Assembly (NCBI GenBank): GCA_037176905.1
Contig: JBBBWG010029076.1
Coordinates: 4,144 to 55,073, forward strand
DNA length: 50,930 bases
Direction: 5' to 3'
Origin: Azolla pinnata
Lineage: Eukaryota; Streptophyta; Polypodiopsida; Salviniales; Salviniaceae
The notes below the pieces were generated by a model that did not search any database, was not told the DNA's origin, and saw only the letters and a list, made by a program, of their open reading frames with translations. This document shows positions 11,206 through 22,341 of this stretch, piece by piece (the stretch's first letter is position 1; every line of letters starts with the position of its first letter). Position numbers and translations under genes: made by a program.

Positions 11206-13322
11206 ATGCCTCTGCTTCCTTGTTCATGGCAGCACGTCCTTCCTGAATCTCACACTCGTGGTTAGTGGAAATTCTCTTCCTCTCTATCTCTCTCGCTTTC
11301 ACTGTCTGTTTGGCGATCCATTTCTTTCCTGTTTCCCCTTCCCTAACCTCCATCTCGGCCGATGTTTCGTTTGTTAGCTCCAAACTAAAAAGATCAGGAA
11401 AACTTTCCTCTTGTTTTTCTCTTCATTCTCTGAACATCTGTCTTTGTTTTGCTTCTTCTTGCATCTTCGTTCCTGACTGTGAAGTTGTGGGAGGAGTAGT
11501 GGTGGTAGCGGGCGTGGGAATATTCGCACTATGGCTTCATAGATCTCTGTACAGATCGATCCATAGGTCCATATGCCCTCCTCCTCCCAAGCTTTGTGGC
11601 TCTCCTGATGGGCCTGTCATCACCTCTTCTCGGATCAAGCTCAACGATGGGCGGTATATCGCTTACAAAGAAACTGGTGTCATTCCTCATGAAACTGCAC
11701 GGTACAAAGTTATCTATGTGCATGGATTCAAAGGAAGCCGCCTTCAGGTCCCGGATTTCCCTCAGGTTTGTTGAATTCCTGTTTCTGCTCCACTGTTTTG
11801 AAAGCAAGTGTGAAATATGAGCTTTCTCTATGATCAATTTTGTTGGTTGCTTGATATTCAATCCGAGCGCAGTACCTGATTTTCTAGAATGATGCAAGTA
11901 TGAAATATGAGCTTTCTCTATGATCAATTGTGTTTGGTTGCTTGACATTCAATCCCAGGGCAGTGCCTGATTTTCTAGTATGATGCAAGTTTTAAGCAAA
12001 TCTGAGGAGGCTTATTTATTCAGTGGACAGTTAGTTACAACCTGATTTAGATTTAGTCAAGCCTGATGAAACAAGATGACTGACAATTCACTTCCCCAGA
12101 CTATATAACCCAGGGTTTAAAGCATAGCTTTCATATGCAGGAGTCATCGGTTCCAGCTTGATGAGCCATGCATGCTGTTAAGCAGCACTAAGTCAACTAA
12201 TCAGTTCCTCTCTCGGTTGCTAACTAGTCAGTAAATCATGGATCAATCTCTTGACTACTTACTAGAAAACCATTTGATGGTTGTAAAACATCAGGAGCTT
12301 TCCCCGGATACAAAAACCACTGATGGGTATACTGGTGAATTGACTGATGCCTACTGTACTTTGACATGGTTTGCCAGGATTTCCTCCAAATGCATGGCAT
12401 CCATGTGCTGAGCTTCGACAGAGCTGGGTATGGACAGAGTGATCCTAATCCAGGAAGAGGCCTTGAGAGTGAGGCCCGTGACATAGAGCAAATCGCAGAT
12501 GGTCTTGGATTCGGAGACACGTTTTACCTCTTAGCAGAGTCGATTGGTGGATATTCAGGGTGGAGCTGCCTTAAATATATACCAAACAGGTGAGTCTCTC
12601 ATCAGTTACATGTATAACTTCAGTCTGCTTCTTATAGCTGAAACTAATTTGCACATTGTTGTAGGAGTTTGCTCATGTTACCGAGTTTCCATCATAGTTA
12701 AACTTCTTGTCATTTGTTGAGTCTTGCGGAACAAGGAATCTGAGAAGCCCTTGTTGCTTGAGCTTGTTTACATACCTTTACATTTATATTGATTCATTGT
12801 AAATAGTGCACATTTTCTTCTTGTTCACATAAGTACCAATATGGTGTGTATAATGGTTCACATAAGTAACCTCTTCTTGGATAGATATAAGACTGGATTT
12901 TGACAGGCTAGCTGGAGTGGGAATGGTGGCACCTGCTACAAACTTTTGGTGGAAGTGCGTCGGCAAAGATGAGTTTAAGAAGGCGTTTGGAACTCAGACG
13001 TTGCTGGATCGCGTTTTCCTGCGTGTGGTTCATTACCTGCCAAGCTTAACCTATCTGTTCTTGAGCCATCCTTGGATCCCCAAAACAAATGGCCTAATCC
13101 TGAGGCCAGAAGTCTTGAATGCATCGGACAGAGAAGTTCTGCAAGCTATGAGCAAATGGGCCCCAGAGAAATTAGCTGAGGTAATAACAACATGCATATA
13201 TATATATATGGTGCGGGTCTTGTTTAGCTTCTCACTTGTCTTTGAATTGTGGGGTTTTAAGCTCATCCTCAAGAGGAGAAAGATGGAAGCTTATATACAT
13301 AATTTGTTTGTGTGTGTTTGTG

Positions 13323-13356
<34 letters not shown>

Positions 13357-13512
13357 GATGGATGGATGGATATATATATATAGTGTGGGTTCTCAAGGAT
13401 GGATGGATGTATGTATTTAGCTTCTCAAGGATTGTGGAGTTCTAAGCTCACCCTCAAGAGGAGAAAGTTGGAAGCTTATATACATAATTTGTTTGTACAC
13501 ACACACACACAC

Positions 13513-13587
<75 letters not shown>

Positions 13588-14294
13588 AGCGCCCCATGTG
13601 TCTTTGGATTGTAGAGTTTTAAAAGCTCGTCCTCGAGAGGAGAAAGATGGAACTTTATGTACATAATTTGTTTGTTTGTTTGTGTGTGTGTGTGTGTGTG
13701 TGTGTTTGTGTGTGTGTATGTTTGTTTGTATGTATGTATGTATGTATATAGTGTGGGTCTTGTTTAGCTTCTCTAGTGTCAAGAGGAGAAAGTTGGAAGC
13801 ATACATACATAATTTGTTTGTACACGATATATATATATATATATCATGTAGGTCTTGTTTAGCGTCTCATGTGTCTTTGGATTGTAGAGTGTTAAGCTCA
13901 TCCTCGAGAGGAGAGAAAGATGGAAAAGGCTTTATACAAGAGCTTCTTGTTTCTGTTTGGTTTTTAGTTTGGGGAAGGAGTGAAGCAGGGGATTGGAGAA
14001 TCGCTGTGCAGGGACATAACGACAATGTTCGGGGAGTGGGCATTCGACCCCAGCAAGATTGAGAACCCTTTCTCTTCTCGCCCTGGCCATGTTCATATCT
14101 GGCAGGGAGATGAAGATTACCTCGTGCCCGTTACACTTCAGCGCATTGTCCATAAGCATCTGCCATGGATACATTACCACGAGCTCAAGGGCGAAGGCCA
14201 TTTCGTCAGCCCACGAGAAGGCTTTCCTGAGTATTGCCTCAGAGCTCTCCTGGAGTTGGATTTTCAGCAATCCCCTGTTTCTGTAGCTAGCTAG
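11206..14294 (+). CDS. Membrane-anchored alpha/beta hydrolase (plant lipase/esterase-like)
   Basis: Modelled exons: 11206-11260, 11485-11765, 12378-12589, 12907-13180, 13968-14294, in phase throughout, giving 382 residues. Exon 2 lacks an in-frame ATG, so I joined it to an upstream ATG exon (donor GTG^GTTAGT, acceptor GTGAAG^TT). That first junction is the least certain. Residues about 19-37 are a hydrophobic anchor (VVGGVVVVAGVGIFALWL). They are followed by the family signature PPPPKLCGSPDGP and RIKLNDGRYIAYKE. Visible catalytic parts are HGF (98-100), the nucleophile elbow AESIGG with Ser167, GDEDYLVP (acid probably Asp324) and GEGHF with His352. The elbow starts with Ala instead of the usual Gly, a tolerated small residue. 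The family resembles plant hydrolases annotated as lipase-like, and the substrate is unknown. Introns 2 and 4 contain tandem duplications. Confidence 0.85.
11803..11990. repeat. 91-bp tandem duplication inside hydrolase intron 2
   Basis: A unit starting GCAAGTGTGAAATATGAGC and ending ...CTGATTTTCTAG-ATGAT occurs at 11803 and 11894, and a third copy begins at about 11985. It lies wholly in the intron (11766-12377). Confidence 0.85.
13205..13935. repeat. Five-copy duplication with hypervariable microsatellites inside hydrolase intron 4
   Basis: A unit of 75-110 bases contains GTGGGTCTTGTTTAGC, TGTCTTTGGATTGTAGAG, a TCCTC(A/G)AGAGGAGAAAG block and TACATAATTTGTTTG. It recurs near 13208, 13382, 13573, 13748 and 13846. 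Each copy is followed by a different microsatellite: GTAT/GGAT, CA/CATA/TA/TG, TG, GTAT, or TA. Copy 4 has lost its middle. Together they make up almost all of the 787-bp intron (13181-13967). Confidence 0.88.
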
Positions 14295-14340
14295 CCCTGG
14301 CTCTCTTTTGTAGTAACAGAAAGATGTATGCAGTAAATAT

Positions 14341-14346
14341 AATAAA
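14341..14346 (+). terminator. Putative poly(A) signal AATAAA of the hydrolase gene
   Basis: A perfect AATAAA lies 47 bases after the stop codon. A TGTATG-like upstream element occurs just before it (14325-14330). This is a position-based assignment only. Confidence 0.45.
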
Positions 14347-14349
14347 TCA

Positions 14350-14971
14350 GTGAGTGCAACAGCAAGAAGAGTTTGATAGACAGAAAGATTTCTGGCTCGT
14401 TGTTGTTTTTCAATATAGTTTCAATGTCTCTTTCTCTACCAATGAAAAAAAATGTCTGAACCATCAATCTCTCTCTCTATTCACATCAATGAAGAGTGAA
14501 ATGGTGCTCACCTGCATGCACCATTTCATTGGTAAACTACATACACTCCACCTATTTCAGAGAATACCTCAATTTGGTTTTGACGCATCCGTTTCAATAG
14601 AGAGAGTAAGCATCTGATTGATGTTCACCTGCAAACACTGAAATGCCTCAGCAAATGAAATAAGCAGATGAATTTGGCATGTCCAGATGCCTCTTTCCTT
14701 TTCTTTGGACAAACATTAAAGATAAACACTTATAGAAAAACAAACGATCATTTTGGCAACCAAAAAGCCCAAATCTACTAACATGTTTTCATTTGAAATG
14801 CTTCCTTTCTATACAGTAGTAAAAACCAAACTACCATCAGCATCATTCAAACAAGTTATGATACCAACTCTAACCAAACTGAAGTAGGAGAAGTTATGAT
14901 GATGATCATCACACATCTTTGAGAACCAGAAAAAGCTTTGGAAAACAACAAATTTTGCATAGTCTTTTGTT
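14350..14971. other. Convergent intergenic stretch between hydrolase and patronus-like genes
   Basis: About 620 AT-rich bases between two stop codons that face each other. It must hold both 3' UTRs. I see no further gene or repeat. Confidence 0.5.
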
Positions 14972-16872
14972 CTAGATATGTTGCATTTGCTCATTGATCT
15001 GAGGCCATCCCTCTGTGAACCTTGGAGGTAAGCAAACAGACAAGTAATCCATACAATTCGTCAATCCATCATCTTCGATGCACAGGTTTGAAGAACTCAT
15101 ATCTGCAAAGACCATGAGAGAAGAAAGGTGTCAGTAGATTTCTTTGAAAATTCATGCTTATCAATCATTTACACCACCATGCCAGAGAGGAGCAAATAAA
15201 AGAAACAGAACAAGGTGCAATGAACGAAATTTCCAATATGATTTATTATTCTTTTACCTTTCATATCTGGTAACATGTCATCTCTCAGATCATCAAGAAT
15301 GTCAGGCTCCAGCACATCCAAGTATTTCCAAGGGAACTGATGAAAGCATATACTCAAAAATATGTGGATAAGGCATTAAACTTCGCAAATCCAAAGTGTG
15401 AAAACAAATACGTTATCAAATGTACATGGTTTTACCGAGCGAGGGGTAGAAATTAGAGAGAAAGGAATGTCGATTCGGCTGTTCTTTGTCATCTCAACTC
15501 TCTTGGCTATATCTGAGAAAATAGAGAAACAATCAGCACCTGTTATCATTGTTGTCAAAACGACTGTTTTGTTGAATCTTTCAATCTTTATGAGATAGGA
15601 ATAACAAGAAGGCTAGCATCATTCTGATGACTGTATCTGTCTAACCATACCACACACCTTCGTTGATTGCCTTCTTCTGAAGCATTTCCATATCCTCACC
15701 ACTGAAATGCACGGATTCTATTCCTTCTTCAGCCCAAAGAGCAGCTTTCTTCTTCATCTCCTCTGTCAGATTGAGCTTGGATCTAGGGGGGAGATGAAAA
15801 GAGGGATTTTGCACGTTTCCATCAGGTTTCTGCTTGGGCGTCTGCTTGCATATGCTTTCATCAATATGCTTCTGTAGTCCATTACTGTTAAGGTTCTTGA
15901 GGGGAGGACGCGCTGCCTTCAGTGAATCTGCTTTAATGGAGAAACACTCCTTCTCGTTTGAAGATTTACCAGACAATTTCGACTGAGGCTGAACTTGATT
16001 AGTGATGTTAGAAAGCTTCTTTCTCTCCACAAGACCTTTCCGTTCATTAAGCGAGGCTTTTCCTGTTACAACAGTAATAAAAAAGATAAATTGGTCTCAG
16101 AGCTACATAGCTCTGTCAGTGCCTTTGAATGTCAAGAAATCAGTTTTCAATCAGTTAACAATGTACGCATATAGCTATGCCATGATGTTAAGAGACAGAA
16201 CTGTTCTGACACAAGTTCCTTGTACATATCTAAATCCAAGCCTTGTTCTTTGAGCATGATGAGCAGGTGAGCCTCTTTTTCGAGCAGTTTTGAGCTTCAC
16301 AAGGAGGCAGTAATGATCGCTCCTTGGATAAAAATGGAATCGTAAACCTTGGTATGCAAAACAGAAGAACTATATTCCTCAATTCAATGAATATTTCCTC
16401 CTTCAAAAGAAACAGCTTTGCTCAAAGCTGCCACACCTCGGCTTCGATCAACGTTTCAGACGCATAACACAAACAAACCGATTTCCTTCCATAAGGGAAA
16501 TGAGCTTCAGCTTCTTTTCTCAAGATGTACACAGACAGAAACGACTAAAACCTACAGGTTTCCAAACAAAGAGATCAGATCTCTATCTCTCTCTCTCATC
16601 CTTTCTTCTTCTAAGAGAAACGGGGACGTACCAAATGCAAGCCATTAAAAACGTGCACGTATGCCTTTCTACGTATGTCATGAAACATACGTGGAGTTGG
16701 AGAACCTCACGGAGAGACTGTGCAGTCGACTTGCACAGTATCCGAAGAAGAGAAAGCTATGAGAAATTCGAGCAGAGAGAGAAAGAGAGAAGAATAGCAT
16801 ACCAGAAGATATAAGAGCATTTGGAGCATTTTCATCTTGAAGAGGACGAGACCGACTGTATCGCAAAGCCAT
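14972..16872 (-). CDS. Patronus/RSS1-like protein, candidate plant securin
   Basis: Five exons read on the minus strand: 16872-16803, 16062-15658, 15512-15436, 15336-15258, 15102-14972. All junctions are in phase and the product has 253 residues. The N terminus has LQDENAPN (DEN box, residues 13-15). It is followed by two overlapping D-box-like RxxL words (R31-L34, R37-L40) in ERKKLSNITN, which matches the RKxLxDITN block I know from plant PATRONUS proteins. The middle is basic and disordered. Residues about 130-155 (ALWAEEGIESVHFSGEDMEM) and the acidic stretch FPWKYLDVLEPDILDDL look conserved and structured. PATRONUS proteins inhibit separase and are degraded through APC/C. If this is one, it protects cohesion until anaphase. 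The family assignment rests on short motifs only and the C-terminal half is not recognised. Confidence 0.6.
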
Positions 16873-16914
16873 TGGAGGTTTCTGAAGAAGGAAGAAACTT
16901 TCCGAGTCGCGGGA

Positions 16915-17420
16915 AAGAAGATTTCCAGAGGAAAAGCTTCGGGAAGCCGCAAAAAAGAAGTTTTCCGGAGAAGAAGCTTAGGAAAGCCGCAGCAAAGAAG
17001 ATTTCCGGAGGAGAAGCTTTGGAACGCCGCAGCAAAGAAGATTTCCGGAGGAGAAGCTTTGTGAAGCCGCAAACAAAGAAGTTTTCCGGAGGTGAATCTT
17101 TGTGAAGCCGCAAGCAAAGAAGATTTCCGGAAGAGAAGCTTTGGAACGCCGCAGCAAAGAAGATTTCCGGAGGAGAAGCTTCGTGAAGCCGCAAACAAAG
17201 AAGTTTTCCGGAGCAGAAGCTTTGTGAAGACGCAAGCAAAGAAGATTTCCGGAAGAGAAGCTTTGGAACGCCGCAGCAAAGAAGATTTCCGGAGGAGAGG
17301 CTTTGGGAAGCCGCAAGCAAAAGAAGATTTACCGTCGGAGAAGCTTTGGCGAAGCGGCAGCAAAGAAGAAGATCGCTGAACTCGAAGCGGAAGCAGAAGG
17401 AGGATTTCCCGGAGGAGAAG
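16915..17420. repeat. 39-42-bp minisatellite upstream of the patronus-like gene, with about 120-bp higher-order units
   Basis: About 11-12 units contain GAAGCTTTGGGAAGCCGCAA followed by CAAAGAAGATTTCCGGAGGA. Starts are near 16932, 16973, 17012, 17051, 17090, 17132, 17175, 17213, 17253, 17293 and 17338. Three subtypes (AACGCCGCAGC, GAAGCCGCAAAC, GAAGCCGCAAGC) alternate in order, giving a higher-order period of about 120 bases. Several frames on both strands stay open (for example 16707-17363 minus) because the unit lacks stops. The translations are simple repeats and I do not call them genes. The array begins about 45 bases before the start codon of the patronus-like gene, so part may be transcribed as its 5' leader. 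Confidence 0.88.
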
Positions 17421-17549
17421 CTTTGCGAATCTGCAGCAAAGAAGCAGATTTTCCGAACTCGAAGCAGAAGCAGAAGCAGAAGCAGAAAGAAGGAGAAAGG
17501 GAGAGACGTTGGGGAGAAAAATGCGAGTTTTTTGTTTTGTTTCCCGCTT

Positions 17550-17628
17550 CTTTCTTCTTCTTCTTCTTCTTCTTCTTCTTCTTCTTCTTTTCTTCTTCTT
17601 CTTCGTCTTCTTCTTCTTCTTCGTAGTT
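17550..17628. repeat. TTC microsatellite
   Basis: Nearly uninterrupted TTC units on the + strand (GAA on the minus). It follows a GAAGCA run at 17460-17488. Confidence 0.92.
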
Positions 17629-17639
17629 GTTATTCCACT

Positions 17640-18791
17640 TGACTAATCTCTTCTTAATCCCAGAGTAATTAGCGCTACTCACGTGTGGTTAGTCGCCTGC
17701 TTGGAACGGAGTACATTGCGATAATCGCGCATAGCCTTTTGCTATCGATCGATCGCTAAACAATCAGATCGCAGAATTAGGGCGCTGCTCCGCTAGTAAT
17801 ATTTGCACAACAGCTACAATCTATGATTTATATCCCCTCGATCATTGGAAACGAAACAGGACCAGGAAATGTACGAGAAAACTCTAGATAACGAAGGAGC
17901 GCGTAAGAGTGACCAACTCTTTAAAGTTGATAAATTCGGAAAGAAAGCCTTGTTGTCCGCATGGCTTTGTTCCATTGTATCGTCCGTTTCTCGCCGATTT
18001 TTTTGTTCCTCGACATCCTCTCTGTACTTTGTGAAGTTACAGCCTCATGTGCTAGATGAGCAGGAAAGAATACGAATATGGATCTCTACATAGTGTTTGC
18101 TCACATAGATTTTGCAGTTTGACACACAAGAGGGCAAGCGTTCGAAAGTGATTCTAACCATCTCAAGGCCAAGAGAGACATAGCATCCTAAGCATCTCTT
18201 TGAGGTGCCAGTAATGAATTTGTTGCGCCTGGCTCCCAATTCGGGTGGGATTATCACTTATCCGGAAAGTTATTGATTGGTGCCGATTGATTGATTAGAT
18301 CACCTGATCCTCTGCAGTTCACTTTGCAAACAAAACAAACTCCACGACGATGATTCAACAATATGACAAGGAGAGTTTCACTCCCAAGGCTCTCATCCAA
18401 GTTTCTATGTTGCAAGCATGATTCGAGCATTGTCTCTTTGATTCGATCATACAAAAGAGCGATTCCAAGTGCTGCTTCTTAACAAAGGTACAACAAAGAA
18501 ACTGTTGGCACCGGGTTAGAATCTCCCGAAACGGTCCTCGTACTGTCTCAAACCTGGCTTTTATTGTGTACACATCAAGCCCCATTCAGGAGAGACAATT
18601 GCGCAACTGGCTAGCCACTCCTTAGCAGAGCCACACAGGATGCAAGCTCCCCATCAAAAATATAAACAGGGGATCGAGGCAAGGAGAAGGGCACGGCGAA
18701 CGGGGACTAGGCTTTCGAGCAGCATCCAAAGCCGTGTCGAATACAGAGTGGCGTAATGTACAGAAAGAAGATCCCAATCGAAACACTATGA
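17640..18791. other. Intergenic stretch and 3' region of the U-box gene; no gene seen
   Basis: Between the TTC tract and the stop codon of the U-box gene. Small frames such as 17845-18093 (+) have no recognisable motif and no conserved-looking composition. The right part should be the 3' UTR of the U-box transcript, which runs leftwards. Confidence 0.4.
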
Positions 18792-21700
18792 TCAACAGTG
18801 ATAGAAGGCGAAGGATTTGGATTTGCGGAACAGCCCGAACGTCCTCCGTCGAAACAAGCTCCACTCGTGCTTCTCGTGCCCTTCTTTCAGGGATTTCATC
18901 TGCAGAGGCGCGCTCCCGTTGGTTGCGGCATTGCCCATCACTTCTCTCTGCCTGACTTCTCGGAAGTGCTGTAGCAGCTTGAGAGCCTTGTCTTTACTCC
19001 TGGGACTGCCGTTCACCGAGAGCATCACGAGCGAGGGAATGACTCCTTCCCTCAGTATGGCTTGGCTATGCTCATGATTGTTGATCGAAACAGTTAGCAG
19101 GATGCTCACGACGAGCTCTTTCTCCTTCGACGATCCGCCATCCAAAAACTCGACCAGAGAAGGTATAGCGCCTTCCTCGTCGACGATCGCCGACCTCCCT
19201 TCCCTTGTGGTTGTCAAGCTATGCATGATGCTCATGCATTTCTCCACCAATTCAACATCTCCTAAGCACAGCAAATTGAAGAGCTTAGGGATTGCTCCAT
19301 CTCTTACTATACATGGATGATTTCCTGCGAAATCGCTGAGATTCAGCAACGCCGTAAGGGCGTCCTTCACTCCTTGCGTGGAGCCACCACCGTCGAGATG
19401 GTTTACCAAGAATTGTACAGCTCCAGATGAACCGATCGCTGCTTTATTCTCATCCAAACAAGATATGCTCAGCAACAAAACAATGGCAGCTTCTCTTACA
19501 CGTAAAGGCGTCTCACAAGCAAGCGGGGCCAATAGCAGTGGTAGAGCGCCTGCCCGTACTATTTCGGCTTTATTCCTGTCCAACATTGCTAGACAATCTC
19601 AGTCCACCAGTTATTCGCAGAATGCGGAAAGAAAATAGTAACAGGAACAATGTTTTGATGCAAGCTAGCTTATAGAATGAAGAAAATCTACACCAAAATT
19701 TCTTGTGAGTTATAAAGTTTTACCAGAATACCCCAAATCTTTGGACATGAACCGGTACTTTGGTAAAATTCACAAGCAAAGAAGATAATCTGGTGTTTTC
19801 TTGGAAAAAAACTCTGAAGCCTTGACATACCTTTCACTGTTCGCGGCCGCATTTAACAATGCAAAGCATGCTGTTGTTTGAGCATTCTCATCTCCTGAAA
19901 TAATAGCCTCATTCAAGAAGCTCACTAATGCTAGCATAGAACCAGATTCACTAATATAAATTCTGGCACCAGCATCTTCCTTCGTTAGAAACGGAATCTC
20001 CTCGACACTTCTATGCTGCATGGCTAGAGAAGAAGATGATGAAGATAACAGGCATGCAGAGTCCTGAATGCTATCTGACCTTAATGTATCTTCTCCTGGA
20101 CCAGAGTAACTCTCTCCAGTGGACTCATCAGTGGCTATGACAGAAGATTCATCATTTCCCACAATGTCAAATCCAGCAGACATAGAGTGCATTACACCAT
20201 TTTCTGGCAATAATGTTGAGCCACTCTGAGATCTATTATTGGGCTTCATTGGGGCAGACAAGGCGAATCGATAATCTGTTATAGATGAAGGCGGTGGAGA
20301 TGGAGGGGTAGGGATAGGCATCAAATGTCTCTCGCACCAACTCATAATCAGAGCTTTAACACAATAATTCGGAGTAACATTGAGATGAGTAAGCTTTTGC
20401 TGCGTTTTTGGGCATGTATCATGGCCCTCTTCAAACCACTTCTCAATGCAAGCCCTCTCATAAGTTTGCCCTGAGCATATGATCACTGGATCTGACATTA
20501 ATTGTAATGAAATGGGGCATCGGAACTCCTCAGGAGGTACAGAAGAAATACGCAAGCAACTCAATCCTCCATTGCCTGCGATTCTTTTCTGATGGACATC
20601 AAAGCCACAAAGCTCTGAACTAAAGTCACTATCTTGTTCGCTTGTACTAGCTTCAGAACCCCTTTCTGAGGGTGAAGGTGGGCAAGAGCTTGCCGTGTCT
20701 ACAATTGAGCTTTCATCTGCATTCACCAGATTTTGTATTTTTGTATACTTCCGGAGAAGGTGTAATAGGTAAAGCACAATCAGCTCTTTCTTCTTGTCTT
20801 CTTCTTTGCGAGTTTTTTCGAGTAGTTTTCTTAGAGCTTTCTTTTCAGCCATGATTGCTTTGGCTGTTCTCATACCTAGCTTGCAAACCACTTTGCTGAA
20901 AACGTCTAATTCTGTCGATACATTGAAACCAGGTGATTCTTTCTCCTTCTGCAAAAGTGCAATTATTTCATTACCTGCCTCCTGATCTGATGAATCCGGC
21001 TGAAGCACTATCGCCTTTAAGTCACAAATAAAGCCATTTATCTGCAAACAATGACCAGAGTGATTGACTTGCTCCGAGAAAAGACATAAATAACATGAAG
21101 CTATATGATATATATTTTTTATCCTTTTCTTTCCTTGATTCCAAATACACCTGAATACCTGCCCAAGAAGGTTATCAGGAACACTTGATTCCAGTCTTCT
21201 CAAGCTTTGATCTAGAGTCTCTTTGACTTTCTCGAATTTGGAAGTGACAGAATCAGATGTAATTGCCTTCGAGGGGAAAAGTTGATGTCTCAATATGAAG
21301 AAGTCCTTCAACTATTATATAGTGCATATGATACCTAAAAGCTACTCTACTAACATATACTAGGAAAAAAATTTGGTACAGGAACGCTCCATTGAAATTT
21401 AACACATTCAGAGTCTGCACTCTAAAGTCTCATTAGAATACAGCTTAAGATTTAACCAAAAATACACATTCTGTTTTAAAATTCAGCGGCTGCACAGAAA
21501 AGTGGATTATTTCTGCGTGCAATACGGAATGACAAGTTATTATAAATTTTACTCACTTTCCAATCATATTTTACGCCAGATAATGCAATTTAATGGGTAC
21601 TACGAGTTCACAGGCTTTGATTATCTTAGTTAACCAGATCACTTATTTTTACTTTATTTAGTAGACTAATTATTTTCATCTAAAGGACAAGTTAACCTTC

Positions 21701-22341
21701 TTAGTGTCATTATTACGGCCAATAGTAGGCCTAAATAGCCTTACTCAATGACTATTCTAGCCTTTATTATTGTTATTCAATGCAAAAAGTGTTGTGAATC
21801 GTATAACGTTAAAAAAACGTTTTGGGTATACACTACCAGTTTGTTTAAAGGATTTGGTGGTGTTTAATTACTGTGTTTACTATCATTTAGGGGTAACTTG
21901 GAGGTGTTTTAATGGAAGTTACTGATACTCTAGCATTTTCTTACACAAAAAGGAAACTGTGCGGTGATATATCAGAAGGAAACTATGCATTGTTACCAGG
22001 TAAAGCTTGCTAGAACTGGCAGTCCTCTGAAGAAACATCTTTGCCTTATCCATAGCCCAATGTACTCCACACAGAGCCTGCATACCAGACTTTGGTGGCT
22101 GCAGCGCTTCAAATGCAGGGATAAACTCCATGATCCTTTGAACCAACATTGCGAGTTTGTGGCACATATCTCCATACATCTGTGTGAAATTTTATATACA
22201 TGTTCATATATTGGCTTAAAATCCATTGTCCACAGCAAAGAAAGAAGCCTTAGAAAGAAATAGGAAAGAAAAAGGATGCAATTTTCGAACCATTTTTTCA
22301 ACTGAATCTCTTGCGGCTTCTAGGCCGCCACTGATTTCCAT
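18792..22341 (-). CDS. PUB45-like: U-box/armadillo-repeat E3 ubiquitin ligase, PUB45 type
   Basis: Five coding exons on the minus strand: 22341-22291, 22179-21997, 21266-21159, 21041-19831, 19575-18792. All are in phase, giving 778 residues (Arabidopsis PUB45 has about the same length). The N-terminal U-box N-terminal domain (about 20-220) holds SKLYL and SKFEKVKETLDQSLRRLE. The U-box (about 283-353) starts PPEEFRCPISLQLMSDPV and includes GQTYERACIEKWF and CPKTQQKLTHLNVTPNYCVK. Armadillo repeats fill about 470-720 (DGAIPKLFNLL, EGVIPSLVMLSVNGS). The C terminus ends FRKSKSFAFYHC, close to the SKSFSVYQC of PUB45. It should transfer ubiquitin to unknown targets together with an E2. The start gives the short MEISGGLEAARDSVEKM exon, and the preceding sequence is non-coding. 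Confidence 0.93.

Noticed and set aside
16707..17363. 218-codon minus-strand frame and similar frames in the 40-bp minisatellite
   Set aside because: Open only because the repeat unit lacks stops. Several frames on both strands are equally open and encode simple repeats.
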